In this document: positions 28,326 through 36,618 of the stretch, piece by piece
Layout: every line of letters starts with the position of its first letter
Numbering within the stretch: position 1 is the stretch's first letter
Origin: Methylococcaceae bacterium
GTDB taxonomy: Bacteria > Pseudomonadota > Gammaproteobacteria > Methylococcales > Methylomonadaceae
Direction of reading: 5' to 3'
DNA: 55,197 nt
NCBI GenBank assembly: GCA_029937975.1
Contig: JAPYOW010000006.1
Span: 1-55,197 of the forward strand
Program-made: the position numbers and the translations under genes
The notes under the pieces: model-generated
What the model saw: the letters and a program-made list of their open reading frames with translations, nothing else
Database searches by the model: none
Told to the model about the DNA's origin: nothing

Positions 28326-28348
28326 TGCCAGTGTTTGAGGCACTGGCA
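28326..28348. terminator. Hairpin between convergent pfkB-type gene and mgtE
   Basis: A perfect 8-bp stem (28326-28333 with 28341-28348) with a 7-nt loop lies 13 nt past the mgtE stop. It has no U-tract on either strand. Its position suggests convergent termination. Confidence 0.5.
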
Positions 28349-28361
28349 CAAGGGACACTAA

Positions 28362-29720
28362 TTATATTAAGAATATAGTTGCTAGGCCCAAAAAGGACAA
28401 AAATCCAATGCAATCGGTGACTGTGGTTAATAACACACCACCGGCCAGTGCAGGGTCAATGCCTAATCGATCTAACATGAGTGGAATACTAGCGCCGGCG
28501 ATTGAGGCACAAACCAGATTTATGACTAATGCGGCCCCTAATAATATTCCCAGATCGGTGCTTTGAAACACGATGCTGGCAATAATGGCCACAATAGTAG
28601 CCCAGGTAACGCCATTAACCACCCCCACAGACACCTCTTTGATCAATAACTGGGATGCATTGGCTGTACTCACTTGTCTTAATGCCAGGCCTCTCACTAC
28701 CAAGGTTAAGGTTTGACTCCCGGCGATACCTCCCATACTTGCAACAATAGGCATCAGGACTGCCAATGCTACGATTTCTTCTAATGTCGCTTCAAACAGG
28801 CCAATAACCCATGAGGCCAGAAATGCGGTTATCAAATTGACGCCTAACCACACCGCTCGACGTTTGGCACTGGTAAGTACAGGTGCAAACATGTCCTGTT
28901 CTTCATCCAGACCTGCCATACTCATAATGGTGTGATCAGCTTCTTCTCTGATGATGCCGACTACATCGTCAATAGTGATACGTCCCATTAAACGTCCATT
29001 CTCTCTGACGACAGGTGCGGATAACATTTGCCGTTGTTCAAACATCATGGCTACATCTGTGGCTGACATTTGATATGGAATGCCTTGTACTTTTGCATTC
29101 ATAACGGTTGAAACTTTGGTTGCTGGGTTATGAATTAATAAACTGGATAAAGGGAGAACCCCTTGCACTCGATCTGCACGATCAACCACAATTAAACTGT
29201 CGGTAGAAGATGGCATCATCATGCGTTTACGTAAAAAGCGGATAACCACGTCTAGTGTGACGTCTGCTCTTATGGTCAAGACATCCAGTGACATTAATCC
29301 ACCTGCGGTATGATCATCATAAGCCAGTGTAGATTCCAGTCGGTTGCGTTCATGTACCCCCATCGATTCCATCACTTCGGATAACAAAGGTTCAGGTAAC
29401 ACATGGAGCAAATCAGCCATGTCATCTGATTCAAGATTTTCCGTGGCTTTGATCAAATCCTTTCTGTCGGTGATTTTTAGTAGTCCCTGACCTACTTCGG
29501 TATGGACTCTGATTAAAATCTCTCCCATGACATTAGGGGGAATGACACTCCATACCAGTTTTCTCTGTGGCAGATCAAGGGATTCAAGGATATGTGCAGT
29601 TTCTGCTGGGTACAATGAATGAATAAGATTTCTTATTTCCACATGAGAGCCTTGCTTTAGTAATGCGATAGCATGGTTCAATAAATCTTTTTGTTCTGAG
29701 TTTTCAGTAGGTCGTGACAT
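28362..29720 (-). CDS. mgtE: MgtE-family magnesium transporter
   Basis: The 452-aa protein has the MgtE order. An N-terminal superhelical domain (about residues 10-130) is followed by two CBS domains (about 135-255, DVLTIRADVTLDVVIRFLRK and VNGRLMG-type strands), a plug helix and five transmembrane segments (about 285-450). The transmembrane part contains the family PIVASMGGIAGSQTLTLVVRGLA, and the Mg-pore aspartate region is TDCIGFLSFLGLA. MgtE channels admit Mg2+ when cytosolic Mg is low. It lies 122 nt downstream of rapZ on the same strand, an arrangement seen in other gammaproteobacteria. Confidence 0.95.
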   Translation of the reverse strand: MSRPTENSEQKDLLNHAIALLKQGSHVEIRNLIHSLYPAETAHILESLDLPQRKLVWSVIPPNVMGEILIRVHTEVGQGLLKITDRKDLIKATENLESDDMADLLHVLPEPLLSEVMESMGVHERNRLESTLAYDDHTAGGLMSLDVLTIRADVTLDVVIRFLRKRMMMPSSTDSLIVVDRADRVQGVLPLSSLLIHNPATKVSTVMNAKVQGIPYQMSATDVAMMFEQRQMLSAPVVRENGRLMGRITIDDVVGIIREEADHTIMSMAGLDEEQDMFAPVLTSAKRRAVWLGVNLITAFLASWVIGLFEATLEEIVALAVLMPIVASMGGIAGSQTLTLVVRGLALRQVSTANASQLLIKEVSVGVVNGVTWATIVAIIASIVFQSTDLGILLGAALVINLVCASIAGASIPLMLDRLGIDPALAGGVLLTTVTDCIGFLSFLGLATIFLI

Positions 29721-29842
29721 GAGTGAGTATATAAAAGTATAAAATTATCGTACTGTGGTTTGGCTGTATTCATCATCGTAACGATGAAGCTTAAGCTAAT
29801 TATTTTTATTTTTTACGCTATGAGTAGTTAAGGCATAATCAT

Positions 29843-30700
29843 TCAATGTAACTCTCTATGGCGAATAATTACATTGAGTGCTTTTGTCTGAAAATACGTT
29901 ACCAGAGCCTCGACCAGATAAACAGAACGATGCTGACCGCCAGTACATCCTATGGCAATCGTTAGATAACTGCGATTATCAGCTTCAAAACGAGGTAGCC
30001 AGCGATCTAGAAAAAAACAAATATCATGAAGTAACTCCTGGGCACTTTTCGTTTTGTTTAAAAAATCAATAACAGGCTGGTCTTTTCCCGTATAAACTCT
30101 TAACTCGGGTTGCCAATAAGGGTTAGGTAAACAACGGGCATCAAATATAAAGTCAGCATCAAGAGGAATGCCATGTTTATAAGCAAATGATTGCAGTTGT
30201 AACGATAAATACCGCGTGCTCTTTTTTTCTAGCTGTTTTTTTACTAATTCCCGTAATTGGTAAATATGTGTCCGACTGGTATCAATAATCACATCTGCAT
30301 GCCTGAGTACCGTCTTCAATAACTCTTTTTCAATTTTTAGTGCTTCAGACAAAGGCACATTAACATCTGTTAAAGGGTGTTTTCGCCGGGTTTCACTGTA
30401 TCTTTTGAGTAGCACATTTTCTTCGGCCTGTAAAAAAATGACTTCACAGTTTATACCTTTGCTTCGAATGAGGTCTAATCGATCAGAAAACTCCAGCAAG
30501 CTTTCGCTTTGGTTTCTGGCGTCAATGCCTATCGCTGTTTTGGCGTATATTTCATTATCAACATGCATGACATGATTGATAAAGTTGTCCAATAGGCTAA
30601 TGGGTAAATTATCAACACAATAATAACCGCAATCCTCTAAAGTATCTAATACAATACTCTTTCCAGAGCCGGAAAATCCGCTGACAATTAAAAGTTTCAT
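29843..30700 (-). CDS. rapZ: RNase adapter protein / nucleotide-binding protein RapZ
   Basis: RapZ (YvcJ family) is an adaptor that in E. coli delivers GlmZ sRNA to RNase E to control glmS. The 285-aa product has Walker A GFSGSGKS at residues 8-15, the DxxDN motif CVDNLP, and the C-terminal domain with IAIGCTGGQHRSVYLVEAL. The usual neighbours ptsN (upstream) and ptsO/npr (downstream) are absent. Instead, a palindrome-rich 311-nt gap precedes it and mgtE follows. Whether a GlmZ-type RNA exists here cannot be judged. Confidence 0.96.
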   Translation of the reverse strand: MKLLIVSGFSGSGKSIVLDTLEDCGYYCVDNLPISLLDNFINHVMHVDNEIYAKTAIGIDARNQSESLLEFSDRLDLIRSKGINCEVIFLQAEENVLLKRYSETRRKHPLTDVNVPLSEALKIEKELLKTVLRHADVIIDTSRTHIYQLRELVKKQLEKKSTRYLSLQLQSFAYKHGIPLDADFIFDARCLPNPYWQPELRVYTGKDQPVIDFLNKTKSAQELLHDICFFLDRWLPRFEADNRSYLTIAIGCTGGQHRSVYLVEALVTYFQTKALNVIIRHRELH

Positions 30701-31011
30701 TAAGTTGTTAGGCGTAGGGCTGTCAATAGTTTAACTTAAGATGTGAAGATTTAAAAACATTACAAATGCTGGATGGTAACTTCTGTTTTCATCGCTGTGC
30801 TAATAAAATAGGTGTATAGCCGGGTAGAGTCACATTCGGCATCTGTCGGGTAACCAGGCTTTATTAGTGTTTCTGTGAATTCAAAAGGCACGTCAGTATT
30901 CGAATATTATGAACCTTCACGCTTGTATAATGTGTACGAAATAAGGTCTGTAACTGGCGTTAATACGCTTATTGTTGATGTTATTTCGTGCACATTACTA
31001 TTGGTCTTTTA
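30701..31011. other. Gap between hpf and rapZ where ptsN is expected
   Basis: No EIIA-Ntr gene or recognisable remnant lies here. A perfect TTGACA occurs on the minus strand just before rapZ, but its 17-nt-spaced -10 position falls on the rapZ start and matches poorly. The hpf-proximal third holds the nested palindrome described separately. Confidence 0.5.
30928..30997. repeat. Symmetric nested palindrome downstream of hpf
   Basis: Two 17-nt arms (30928-30944 and 30981-30997) are reverse complements with a single mismatch. Exactly 12 nt inside each arm sits a central perfect hairpin (GCGT-TAAT-ACGC, 30957-30968). The element starts 15 nt past the hpf stop on the minus strand. It could be an mRNA 3' stabiliser, a protein-binding operator, or the residue of a very small inverted-repeat element. 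A U-tract is lacking, so simple termination is less likely. Confidence 0.6.
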
Positions 31012-31302
31012 TTATCTGTGACTGGTGGTTTTTTCTTTATGTTTGATGATTTGACGATCGAGTTTGTCAATCAAACTATCAATGGCTTGATACATATCTG
31101 TTTGTATATCATCGGCAAATAATTTTGCTCCTCTGACTTGCACCGTGGCTTCTGCTTTTTGCTCAAGTTTGTCTACTGATAAAATAACGTGTACATCAGT
31201 CACATTATCAAAATGACGCTTAAGTTTTCCAAATTTATCATTAACATAAACTTTTAATGAATCTGTAACTTCTACATGATGACCTGTTACGCTGATTTGC
31301 AT
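31012..31302 (-). CDS. hpf: Ribosome hibernation promoting factor, short form
   Basis: Hpf binds the 30S decoding centre in stationary phase and promotes 100S dimers. The 96-aa product is the short form (E. coli Hpf 95). The N-terminus MQISVTGHHVEVTDSLKVYV and the segment VQVRGAKLFADDIQTDMYQA are canonical, ending in a basic tail KHKEKTTSHR. It follows rpoN by 41 nt on the same strand, the standard order. Confidence 0.96.
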   Translation of the reverse strand: MQISVTGHHVEVTDSLKVYVNDKFGKLKRHFDNVTDVHVILSVDKLEQKAEATVQVRGAKLFADDIQTDMYQAIDSLIDKLDRQIIKHKEKTTSHR

Positions 31303-31343
31303 AAATTAAACTCCTTCATAAAAATTTTTTCAAAACCCATCGG

Positions 31344-32795
31344 TCATAAAAGACGCTTTCTTTGGTTTGATGATGGAATAGATATTGCTTTACGATACTT
31401 AGCTATAGTTCGTCTAGCAACATTAATGCCTTTTTCCTTTAATAATTCAGATATTTTACTGTCACTAAGTGGTTTCAACTGATTTTCATTTGCCACCAAC
31501 TCTTTAATAAATGCTCGAATAGCTGTTGCCGAGCATTCCCCTCCAACTTCGGTAGAAACATGGCTAGAAAAGAAATGCTTGAATTCTACTATACCATTGG
31601 GTGTGTGCATATATTTCTGTGTTGTCACCCGAGATATGGTTGATTCATGTAAGTCCAGTTCTTCTGCTATGTCTCTTAAAATCATGGGCTTCATTGCGAT
31701 AGCGCCATGATTCAGAAATCCTTCTTGCTTAGCCACGATACTTGTTGCAACGCGTAATAAGGTTTCGTTTCTGCTAAATAAGCTTTTGATAAACCAGCGA
31801 GCCTCCTGTAAATGCTCTTTCATGCGGATGTTATCCTGACTACTGTCAGCTTTTTTTATCATTTGTGAGTAAGCAGAATTAACACGCAATTTTGGTGCAA
31901 TATCAGGATTTAAGCTGACACACCATTTTCCACTTTTTTTCAAAACAAAAACATCGGGTACAACATATTGGGAATCTACGCTTTGTATTTTAGTGCCTGG
32001 TTTCGGGTCTAGTGTTCTAATTAAAGCAATCACTTCTCTTAATTGTAGTTCGGACAGTCCAAGCCGTCGCATTAACCGGGATATGTCATGCGTTGCCAGT
32101 AGATCCAAATGGCGTCGAACCAAGTCAGTAGCCTCATTTTTAAAGGCCAGCGTGTCAGGGAGATGAATTAATTGTATCAATAAACAATCCCTTAAGTCTT
32201 TTGCTGCTATACCGGTAGGATCAAAATTCTGCACCCTGTGTAAAACACCTTCTACCTCATCGAATTCAATATTTTCTAACTGATGTTGTAAACCCTGATG
32301 AATATTTTCAATGGTGTCACTGATGTAGCCGTCTGTGTTGACTGAGTCGATAATGGCAATAGCAATGGCATGATCTCTTTCGGAGATTAAAATCAAGTCT
32401 AATTGTTGCCGTAAATGTTCGATGATTGTGATGGATTGACAAAATTGCGTTTCAAATTCAGTTGTTTCCTGATTATTGCTAGTGATAGGTTGCGTATTCT
32501 CAAATATATCCTCCCAGTCAGAGTCAACAGGTAGTTCATCAGGAACATCCGTTTGTGAGCCTTCACTGGTAATTTCATCATGGTTGGGCGTAGGGGTTTC
32601 AGGCGTTGTTTCTGTTGACTCTTGATGGGTAGTTACTTCATCCTCATCAACTTCGAGCATCATATTGGATTCAAGGGCTTGTTGAATTTCTTGTTGCAAA
32701 TCCAGCGTTGATAATTGCAATAATTTGATCGCCTGCTGTAGTTGCGGCGTCATTGCGAGGCTTTGACCAATACGTAACTGAAGTGACTGTTTCAT
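31344..32795 (-). CDS. rpoN: RNA polymerase sigma-54 factor
   Basis: The 483-aa sigma factor recognises -24/-12 promoters with enhancer-binding proteins. The Gln/Leu-rich region I is LRIGQSLAMTPQLQQAIKLL. An acidic region II (about residues 50-105) precedes the core-binding domain. The C-terminal DNA-binding part includes the HTH (DLHESTISRVTTQKYMHTPN) and the RpoN box ARRTIAKYR. It is preceded by lptB with a 404-nt structured leader, so it may have its own promoter. Confidence 0.97.
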   Translation of the reverse strand: MKQSLQLRIGQSLAMTPQLQQAIKLLQLSTLDLQQEIQQALESNMMLEVDEDEVTTHQESTETTPETPTPNHDEITSEGSQTDVPDELPVDSDWEDIFENTQPITSNNQETTEFETQFCQSITIIEHLRQQLDLILISERDHAIAIAIIDSVNTDGYISDTIENIHQGLQHQLENIEFDEVEGVLHRVQNFDPTGIAAKDLRDCLLIQLIHLPDTLAFKNEATDLVRRHLDLLATHDISRLMRRLGLSELQLREVIALIRTLDPKPGTKIQSVDSQYVVPDVFVLKKSGKWCVSLNPDIAPKLRVNSAYSQMIKKADSSQDNIRMKEHLQEARWFIKSLFSRNETLLRVATSIVAKQEGFLNHGAIAMKPMILRDIAEELDLHESTISRVTTQKYMHTPNGIVEFKHFFSSHVSTEVGGECSATAIRAFIKELVANENQLKPLSDSKISELLKEKGINVARRTIAKYRKAISIPSSNQRKRLL

Positions 32796-33199
32796 AGAAT
32801 AAAGAAGTTTATGGATATCAAGTCAAAGGAGGGTGGCTACAGATATGATTCTGTAAAGAGTCATATCAGCAGTGTAGAGCCGTTGCGAAATCCAGTCTTA
32901 CCAGAAAGCGGGATTTCGGTTTTCACTCTATTCGCCTACCACTGCCATAAATTAAGTTAAACCCTCTTCAGTATGCGAGGGGGGCTAAATAAAGAAAATA
33001 ACATTTAAATTTCTTGTAATCCAATTTTCTTGGCAAAAACTCTTGCATTGATTTAACCATAAGGTTTCCATGCAAGATATGCCACGCAGGAGAAAGAGAA
33101 TAATTGCTTATTACTGCTCGTTCCTTAATAGCGCAATACTTGTCTGTTTATAATCAAAAGACACTGTGATTCATTATACTAAAATACACTCGGAATAGG
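32796..33199 (-). other. Structured spacer between lptB and rpoN
   Basis: This is 404 nt without a gene. Two hairpins lie near rpoN: 32842-32848 with 32861-32867 (7 bp) and 32886-32893 with 32911-32918 (8 bp, perfect). Further upstream CCCTC/GAGGG (32962-32966 with 32977-32981) is followed on the minus strand by UUUAA and could be a weak terminator for the lpt operon. The hairpins would fall in an rpoN leader if rpoN has its own promoter. No clean -35/-10 pair was found. Confidence 0.4.
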
Positions 33200-33925
33200 T
33201 TAAAGACTAAAGTTATCGCCTAAATAGACTTTTCTGACTTCTTCGTTCTCTACAATTTCTTTCGTTGTTCCTTCGGCAATAACTTTTCCTGCATTAAGTA
33301 TATATGCTCGATCACAAATTTCCAGTGTTGCTCTTACTTTATGCTCAGTGATTAAAATCCCGATTCCACGGTGCTTGAGATGGGCAATGATTTTTTGCAA
33401 ATCAATAACCGAAATGGGATCGACGCCTGCAAAGGGTTCATCTAATAAAATAAACTGCGGATCAGTTGCTAAAGCTCTGGCAATTTCAACTCTGCGCCGC
33501 TCGCCTCCTGAAAGCCCGATTGCAATGTTGTCTCGTAAATGGGTAATATTAAATTCATTCAGTAAATCATCTATCAAGACTTCAGTTTGGCCCTTGGTTA
33601 AATCAGACCTGATTTGCAAAACAGCACGTAAATTATCTGCTACCGACAATTTTCGAAAAACGGAAGGTTCTTGCGCTAAATATCCTACGCCGAGTCTGGC
33701 CCGGTTATGCATAGGATAGTGAGTGATATCCATGTCATCAAAAAAAATCTCGCCACTTTCTGCTTTGATTAATCCAACCAATATATAGAAGCTGGTGGTT
33801 TTACCTGCACCATTAGGCCCAAGTAAACCTACAACTTCTCGGGTATTGACATGTAAGCTCACATTATCCACAACATTGCGTTGGTTATAGCTTTTGACCA
33901 GGTTCCGTGCACTTAATCTAGTCAT
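33200..33925 (-). CDS. lptB: LPS export ABC transporter ATP-binding protein LptB
   Basis: LptB is the cytoplasmic ATPase of LptB2FG, which extracts lipopolysaccharide from the inner membrane. The 241-aa protein has Walker [10 protein letters not shown], signature [15 protein letters not shown], Walker [16 protein letters not shown] and the H-loop in LITEHKVR. Its start overlaps the end of a 41-codon frame that links it to lptA. It is the last of kdsD-kdsC-lptC-lptA-lptB on the minus strand before rpoN. Confidence 0.97.
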   Translation of the reverse strand: MTRLSARNLVKSYNQRNVVDNVSLHVNTREVVGLLGPNGAGKTTSFYILVGLIKAESGEIFFDDMDITHYPMHNRARLGVGYLAQEPSVFRKLSVADNLRAVLQIRSDLTKGQTEVLIDDLLNEFNITHLRDNIAIGLSGGERRRVEIARALATDPQFILLDEPFAGVDPISVIDLQKIIAHLKHRGIGILITEHKVRATLEICDRAYILNAGKVIAEGTTKEIVENEEVRKVYLGDNFSL

Positions 33926-34043
33926 TGGTGTTTTGACCCTGTTCTGTCAAGACTGCTTGAGCCGTGTTTGATAAAACAGTATGGGTTTTTTCTATGACTG
34001 TTTTATCGCTTTTCGGGGCATGGGCCATTCGGTTTTTTTTCAT
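33918..34043 (-). CDS. Possible 41-aa ORF or frameshifted LptA extension
   Basis: This frame starts at an ATG overlapping the lptA stop (ATGA) and ends 8 nt inside lptB. It reads [20 protein letters not shown] followed by [21 protein letters not shown]. It is hydrophilic with no family match. It is also what ribosomes would read if they slipped -1 on the A7 run at the end of lptA (CCA AAA AAA TGA). A perfect 11-bp inverted repeat (33970-33980 with 33997-34007) lies inside it, 62 nt after the slip site. It could be a separate coupled gene, a frameshift product, a phase-variable tail or chance. Confidence 0.4.
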   Translation of the reverse strand: MKKNRMAHAPKSDKTVIEKTHTVLSNTAQAVLTEQGQNTND

Positions 34044-34540
34044 TTTTTTGGGGTTTTTGACTTAAAGACAGAATGAACTCTTTTGCTACTTGAAGACTTA
34101 TCCCCTGCTTTAATTAAAGAGTTTTTACTGTCATACGTTATAATCCGGCTTGCCGAGCGGTTATTGCCTTGAGAAACCACGGCTTGTTCTATTAATATTA
34201 ATTTGTCTTGTTTTGGATAGTATTCACCCGTTAAGCCTTCACCGTGAATGTATTCTTTGCCTTTTCCGGGAAGTTGTTTGAATTTTGCCGGCTGACCGGT
34301 AAAAACCATCTTCATGATTTCGCCTTTTTCAAGATAAACCACCAGCTTGTCTGAGGTTATATATAAAGTACCTTGCCGGGTAATGACATTGCCAGTATAG
34401 ATACTGATTTGCGTTTTATCGTTAAAGCTTGCTGTATTAGAATCAATATAAACAGGTTGTTCTGCATCACTTTTCAGGGCGTTAGCAGCTGTGAAAAACA
34501 CCAGCAAAAAAGTAAAAACACTTATTTTAATTAACTGCAT
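34040..34540 (-). CDS. lptA: LPS transport periplasmic bridge protein LptA
   Basis: LptA forms the periplasmic beta-jellyroll bridge carrying LPS from LptC to LptD. The 166-aa precursor has a signal peptide (cleavage probably after ANA, residue 21) and the OstA-type fold with EQPVYIDSNTASFNDKTQIS and YTGNVITRQGTLYITSDKLV. It ends KSKTPKK at an A7 run followed by TGA. The start overlaps lptC by 14 nt. A -1 shift at the A7 run would add 41 residues. Confidence 0.94.
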   Translation of the reverse strand: MQLIKISVFTFLLVFFTAANALKSDAEQPVYIDSNTASFNDKTQISIYTGNVITRQGTLYITSDKLVVYLEKGEIMKMVFTGQPAKFKQLPGKGKEYIHGEGLTGEYYPKQDKLILIEQAVVSQGNNRSASRIITYDSKNSLIKAGDKSSSSKRVHSVFKSKTPKK

Positions 34541-35093
34541 ATCGTCCTTTAACGTTGGATAAAAATTTCACTTTAATAGGGTCGCTAAATGTAGTTTGTA
34601 GGCCCACGCCTTCTGTTCGGTTAGACGGGTCTATTATTTCTGCCCATTGATCCGTTTCGGCATAGCTGATCGACAGTTTAACTTTTAGCTCAGAAGTATT
34701 AATATTTAAGGGGTTCAGTGTTTTTGTTCCGGCTCTACTGATAAAGACTTTTCCAGACAGCAGCAAGTGATCTCTGTCAGCCTCCAATATCCCGGTTTCT
34801 GATTTAATTACCCAGGGGGGCGTATCAGGGTTATATAGCGTCATCACAGGGTTTTCGAGATGAGTGGTGCCATCATCTGCGTAATGGATCAATTTATCCG
34901 CACTCAATTCGTTCTTTATGCTGCCGGTAACATCCATTTCTTTTTTGTAATAGCCTGAGCTGAAATAATCAGGGCTATGTGCGGCAATAGTCATTTTCCG
35001 GCTCTCTTTTCCCTCATAAATATCGGCCAGTAACCATGTTCCCAGCAGCAAAATAAATACAACTGCATAGACTTTGTAGTGAGTCGGGGTCAT
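34527..35093 (-). CDS. lptC: LPS export protein LptC
   Basis: LptC is the bitopic inner-membrane component that receives LPS from LptB2FG and passes it to LptA. The 188-aa product has one N-terminal membrane helix (about residues 7-24) and a periplasmic jellyroll with YFSSGYYKKEMDVTGSIKNE and the C-terminal TTFSDPIKVKFLSNVKGRYA. It overlaps kdsC by 4 nt and lptA by 14 nt, so the three are probably co-translated. Sequence conservation is low in this family, and synteny supports the call. Confidence 0.92.
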   Translation of the reverse strand: MTPTHYKVYAVVFILLLGTWLLADIYEGKESRKMTIAAHSPDYFSSGYYKKEMDVTGSIKNELSADKLIHYADDGTTHLENPVMTLYNPDTPPWVIKSETGILEADRDHLLLSGKVFISRAGTKTLNPLNINTSELKVKLSISYAETDQWAEIIDPSNRTEGVGLQTTFSDPIKVKFLSNVKGRYAVN

Positions 35094-35614
35094 TGCAGGT
35101 AACTCTGCAAAACATCCTCAAAAGTACCCTGGGCTTGCATAATAAAGTCACATACTTCTCTGACTGCTCCTAAGCCTCCTGGTGTTTCAGTGCACCAGTC
35201 GGCATATTCCTTAACCGCAAAATTCGCATCATTCACAGCAATGGATAAGCCGACGCGGGTCATGATGGGTAAATCAATCAGGTCATCTCCTACGTGGGCT
35301 GCTTGTTCTGGTTTGATCGACAAAGCTTGAATGATTTCATTAAACGCCGCGACTTTATCTTCATGTCCTTGATAAACATAGTCGACACCTAAATTTTTCA
35401 TCCGTATCGCTACAGAATTTGATTTTCGTCCAGAAATCACAGCAATCGCAACACCGGATTGTTTTAACAATTTGATGCCATGACCATCGCGTGCATGAAA
35501 GCATTTGTATTCCGTACCCTGAGAGTCAAAAAATAATCTTCCGTCTGTTAATACACCATCAACATCCAGAATCAACAGTTTTAACTTCTTGGCTTTTTCA
35601 ATAATTGTTTGCAT
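35090..35614 (-). CDS. kdsC: 3-deoxy-D-manno-octulosonate 8-phosphate phosphatase KdsC
   Basis: This HAD-superfamily phosphatase removes phosphate from Kdo-8-P in Kdo synthesis. The 174-aa product shows motif I LILDVDGVLTDG, motif II AVISGRKS, the conserved lysine in GHEDKVAAF, and motif IV HVGDDLIDLPIM. It lacks a cap domain, as expected for a tetrameric C0-type HAD. It follows kdsD by 19 nt. Confidence 0.96.
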   Translation of the reverse strand: MQTIIEKAKKLKLLILDVDGVLTDGRLFFDSQGTEYKCFHARDGHGIKLLKQSGVAIAVISGRKSNSVAIRMKNLGVDYVYQGHEDKVAAFNEIIQALSIKPEQAAHVGDDLIDLPIMTRVGLSIAVNDANFAVKEYADWCTETPGGLGAVREVCDFIMQAQGTFEDVLQSYLQ

Positions 35615-35633
35615 TTAATCCTTAACCTGTATT

Positions 35634-36611
35634 TTAAACGATGCCTGCGCGTACTAAATCATGCATATTTAATGCACCTATCAAGGTATTCTCCGCATCA
35701 ACAATGAGCAATGCGTTAATCTTTTTTTGTTGCATTACATTCATCGCTTCTGCCGCTAAAACATGAGAACCAATCAAGGTACAGGTCTCTGTCATAACCT
35801 CTGCAACTTTCGTGGTATGGATGTCCCGGTTATGGCTCAACATGCGTCGTAAATCACCATCTGTAAAAATACCGGTGATATGCAGATTATCATCAACAAC
35901 AGCGGTCATTCCTAATTTCTTTTCTGTCATTTCCATTAATGCCTGCGCGACTGTTGCCGTTTCCATGATTGAAGGGACTTCCGGCCCCGAATGCATAATA
36001 TCATTCACCAGGAGTAATAAGCGCTTACCTAAGCTCCCGCCGGGATGTGAAAGGGCAAAGTCATCACGGGTAAAGCCTTTGGTTTCCAGCATTGACACTG
36101 CCAGTGCATCGCCCATGACCAAAGCTGCCGTGGTGCTGGCGGTAGGTGCCAGTCCTAAAGGACAGGCCTCTTGTTCAACAGCGACATCAAGATGAACAGT
36201 GGCAAATTTTGCTAATGTGGAGGCAGGGTTCCCTGTCATGGCAATAAAAGGCACCGCAATGCGTTTAATAATGGGCAGCAGGGTCAAAACTTCAGCGGTT
36301 TCTCCTGAATTGGACAATGCCAGAACCACATCGTGTGGTGTGATCATGCCTAAATCACCGTGACTGGCTTCACCCGGATGGACAAAAAAAGCGGGGGTGC
36401 CGGTACTGGCTAAGGTGGCTGCAATTTTTCCAGCGATATGACCTGATTTTCCCATTCCTGTGACGACCACACGTCCTTTGCAGGCAAGCATTAAATGACA
36501 GGCCTGTACAAAGGTATCATTGATCCTTGCTTGCAAGGCTGATATAGCCTGTAATTCAGTTCTGATAACAGCCAGTCCCAGTGCTTTTAAATTTTGATTT
36601 TTTCCGGTCAT
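35634..36611 (-). CDS. kdsD: Arabinose-5-phosphate isomerase KdsD
   Basis: KdsD interconverts ribulose-5-phosphate and arabinose-5-phosphate, the first committed step of Kdo formation. From ATG 36611 it has 325 aa (E. coli 328). The SIS domain carries GRVVVTGMGKSGHIAGKIAA, HPGEASHGDLGMI and SNSGETAEVL, and two CBS domains follow (about residues 205-325). A TTG at 36647 would overlap the upstream transporter gene and is less likely. Confidence 0.96.
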   Translation of the reverse strand: MTGKNQNLKALGLAVIRTELQAISALQARINDTFVQACHLMLACKGRVVVTGMGKSGHIAGKIAATLASTGTPAFFVHPGEASHGDLGMITPHDVVLALSNSGETAEVLTLLPIIKRIAVPFIAMTGNPASTLAKFATVHLDVAVEQEACPLGLAPTASTTAALVMGDALAVSMLETKGFTRDDFALSHPGGSLGKRLLLLVNDIMHSGPEVPSIMETATVAQALMEMTEKKLGMTAVVDDNLHITGIFTDGDLRRMLSHNRDIHTTKVAEVMTETCTLIGSHVLAAEAMNVMQQKKINALLIVDAENTLIGALNMHDLVRAGIV

Positions 36612-36618
36612 AAAATAA

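Noticed and set aside
30701-30740. TTGACA promoter for rapZ
   Set aside because: The -10 position would overlap the rapZ start and matches poorly.
33030-33048. Sigma-54-like promoter (TGGCA and TTGCA) on the plus strand near rpoN
   Set aside because: The GG-to-GC spacing is one base too long for a -24/-12 promoter, and all genes downstream in that direction are on the opposite strand.
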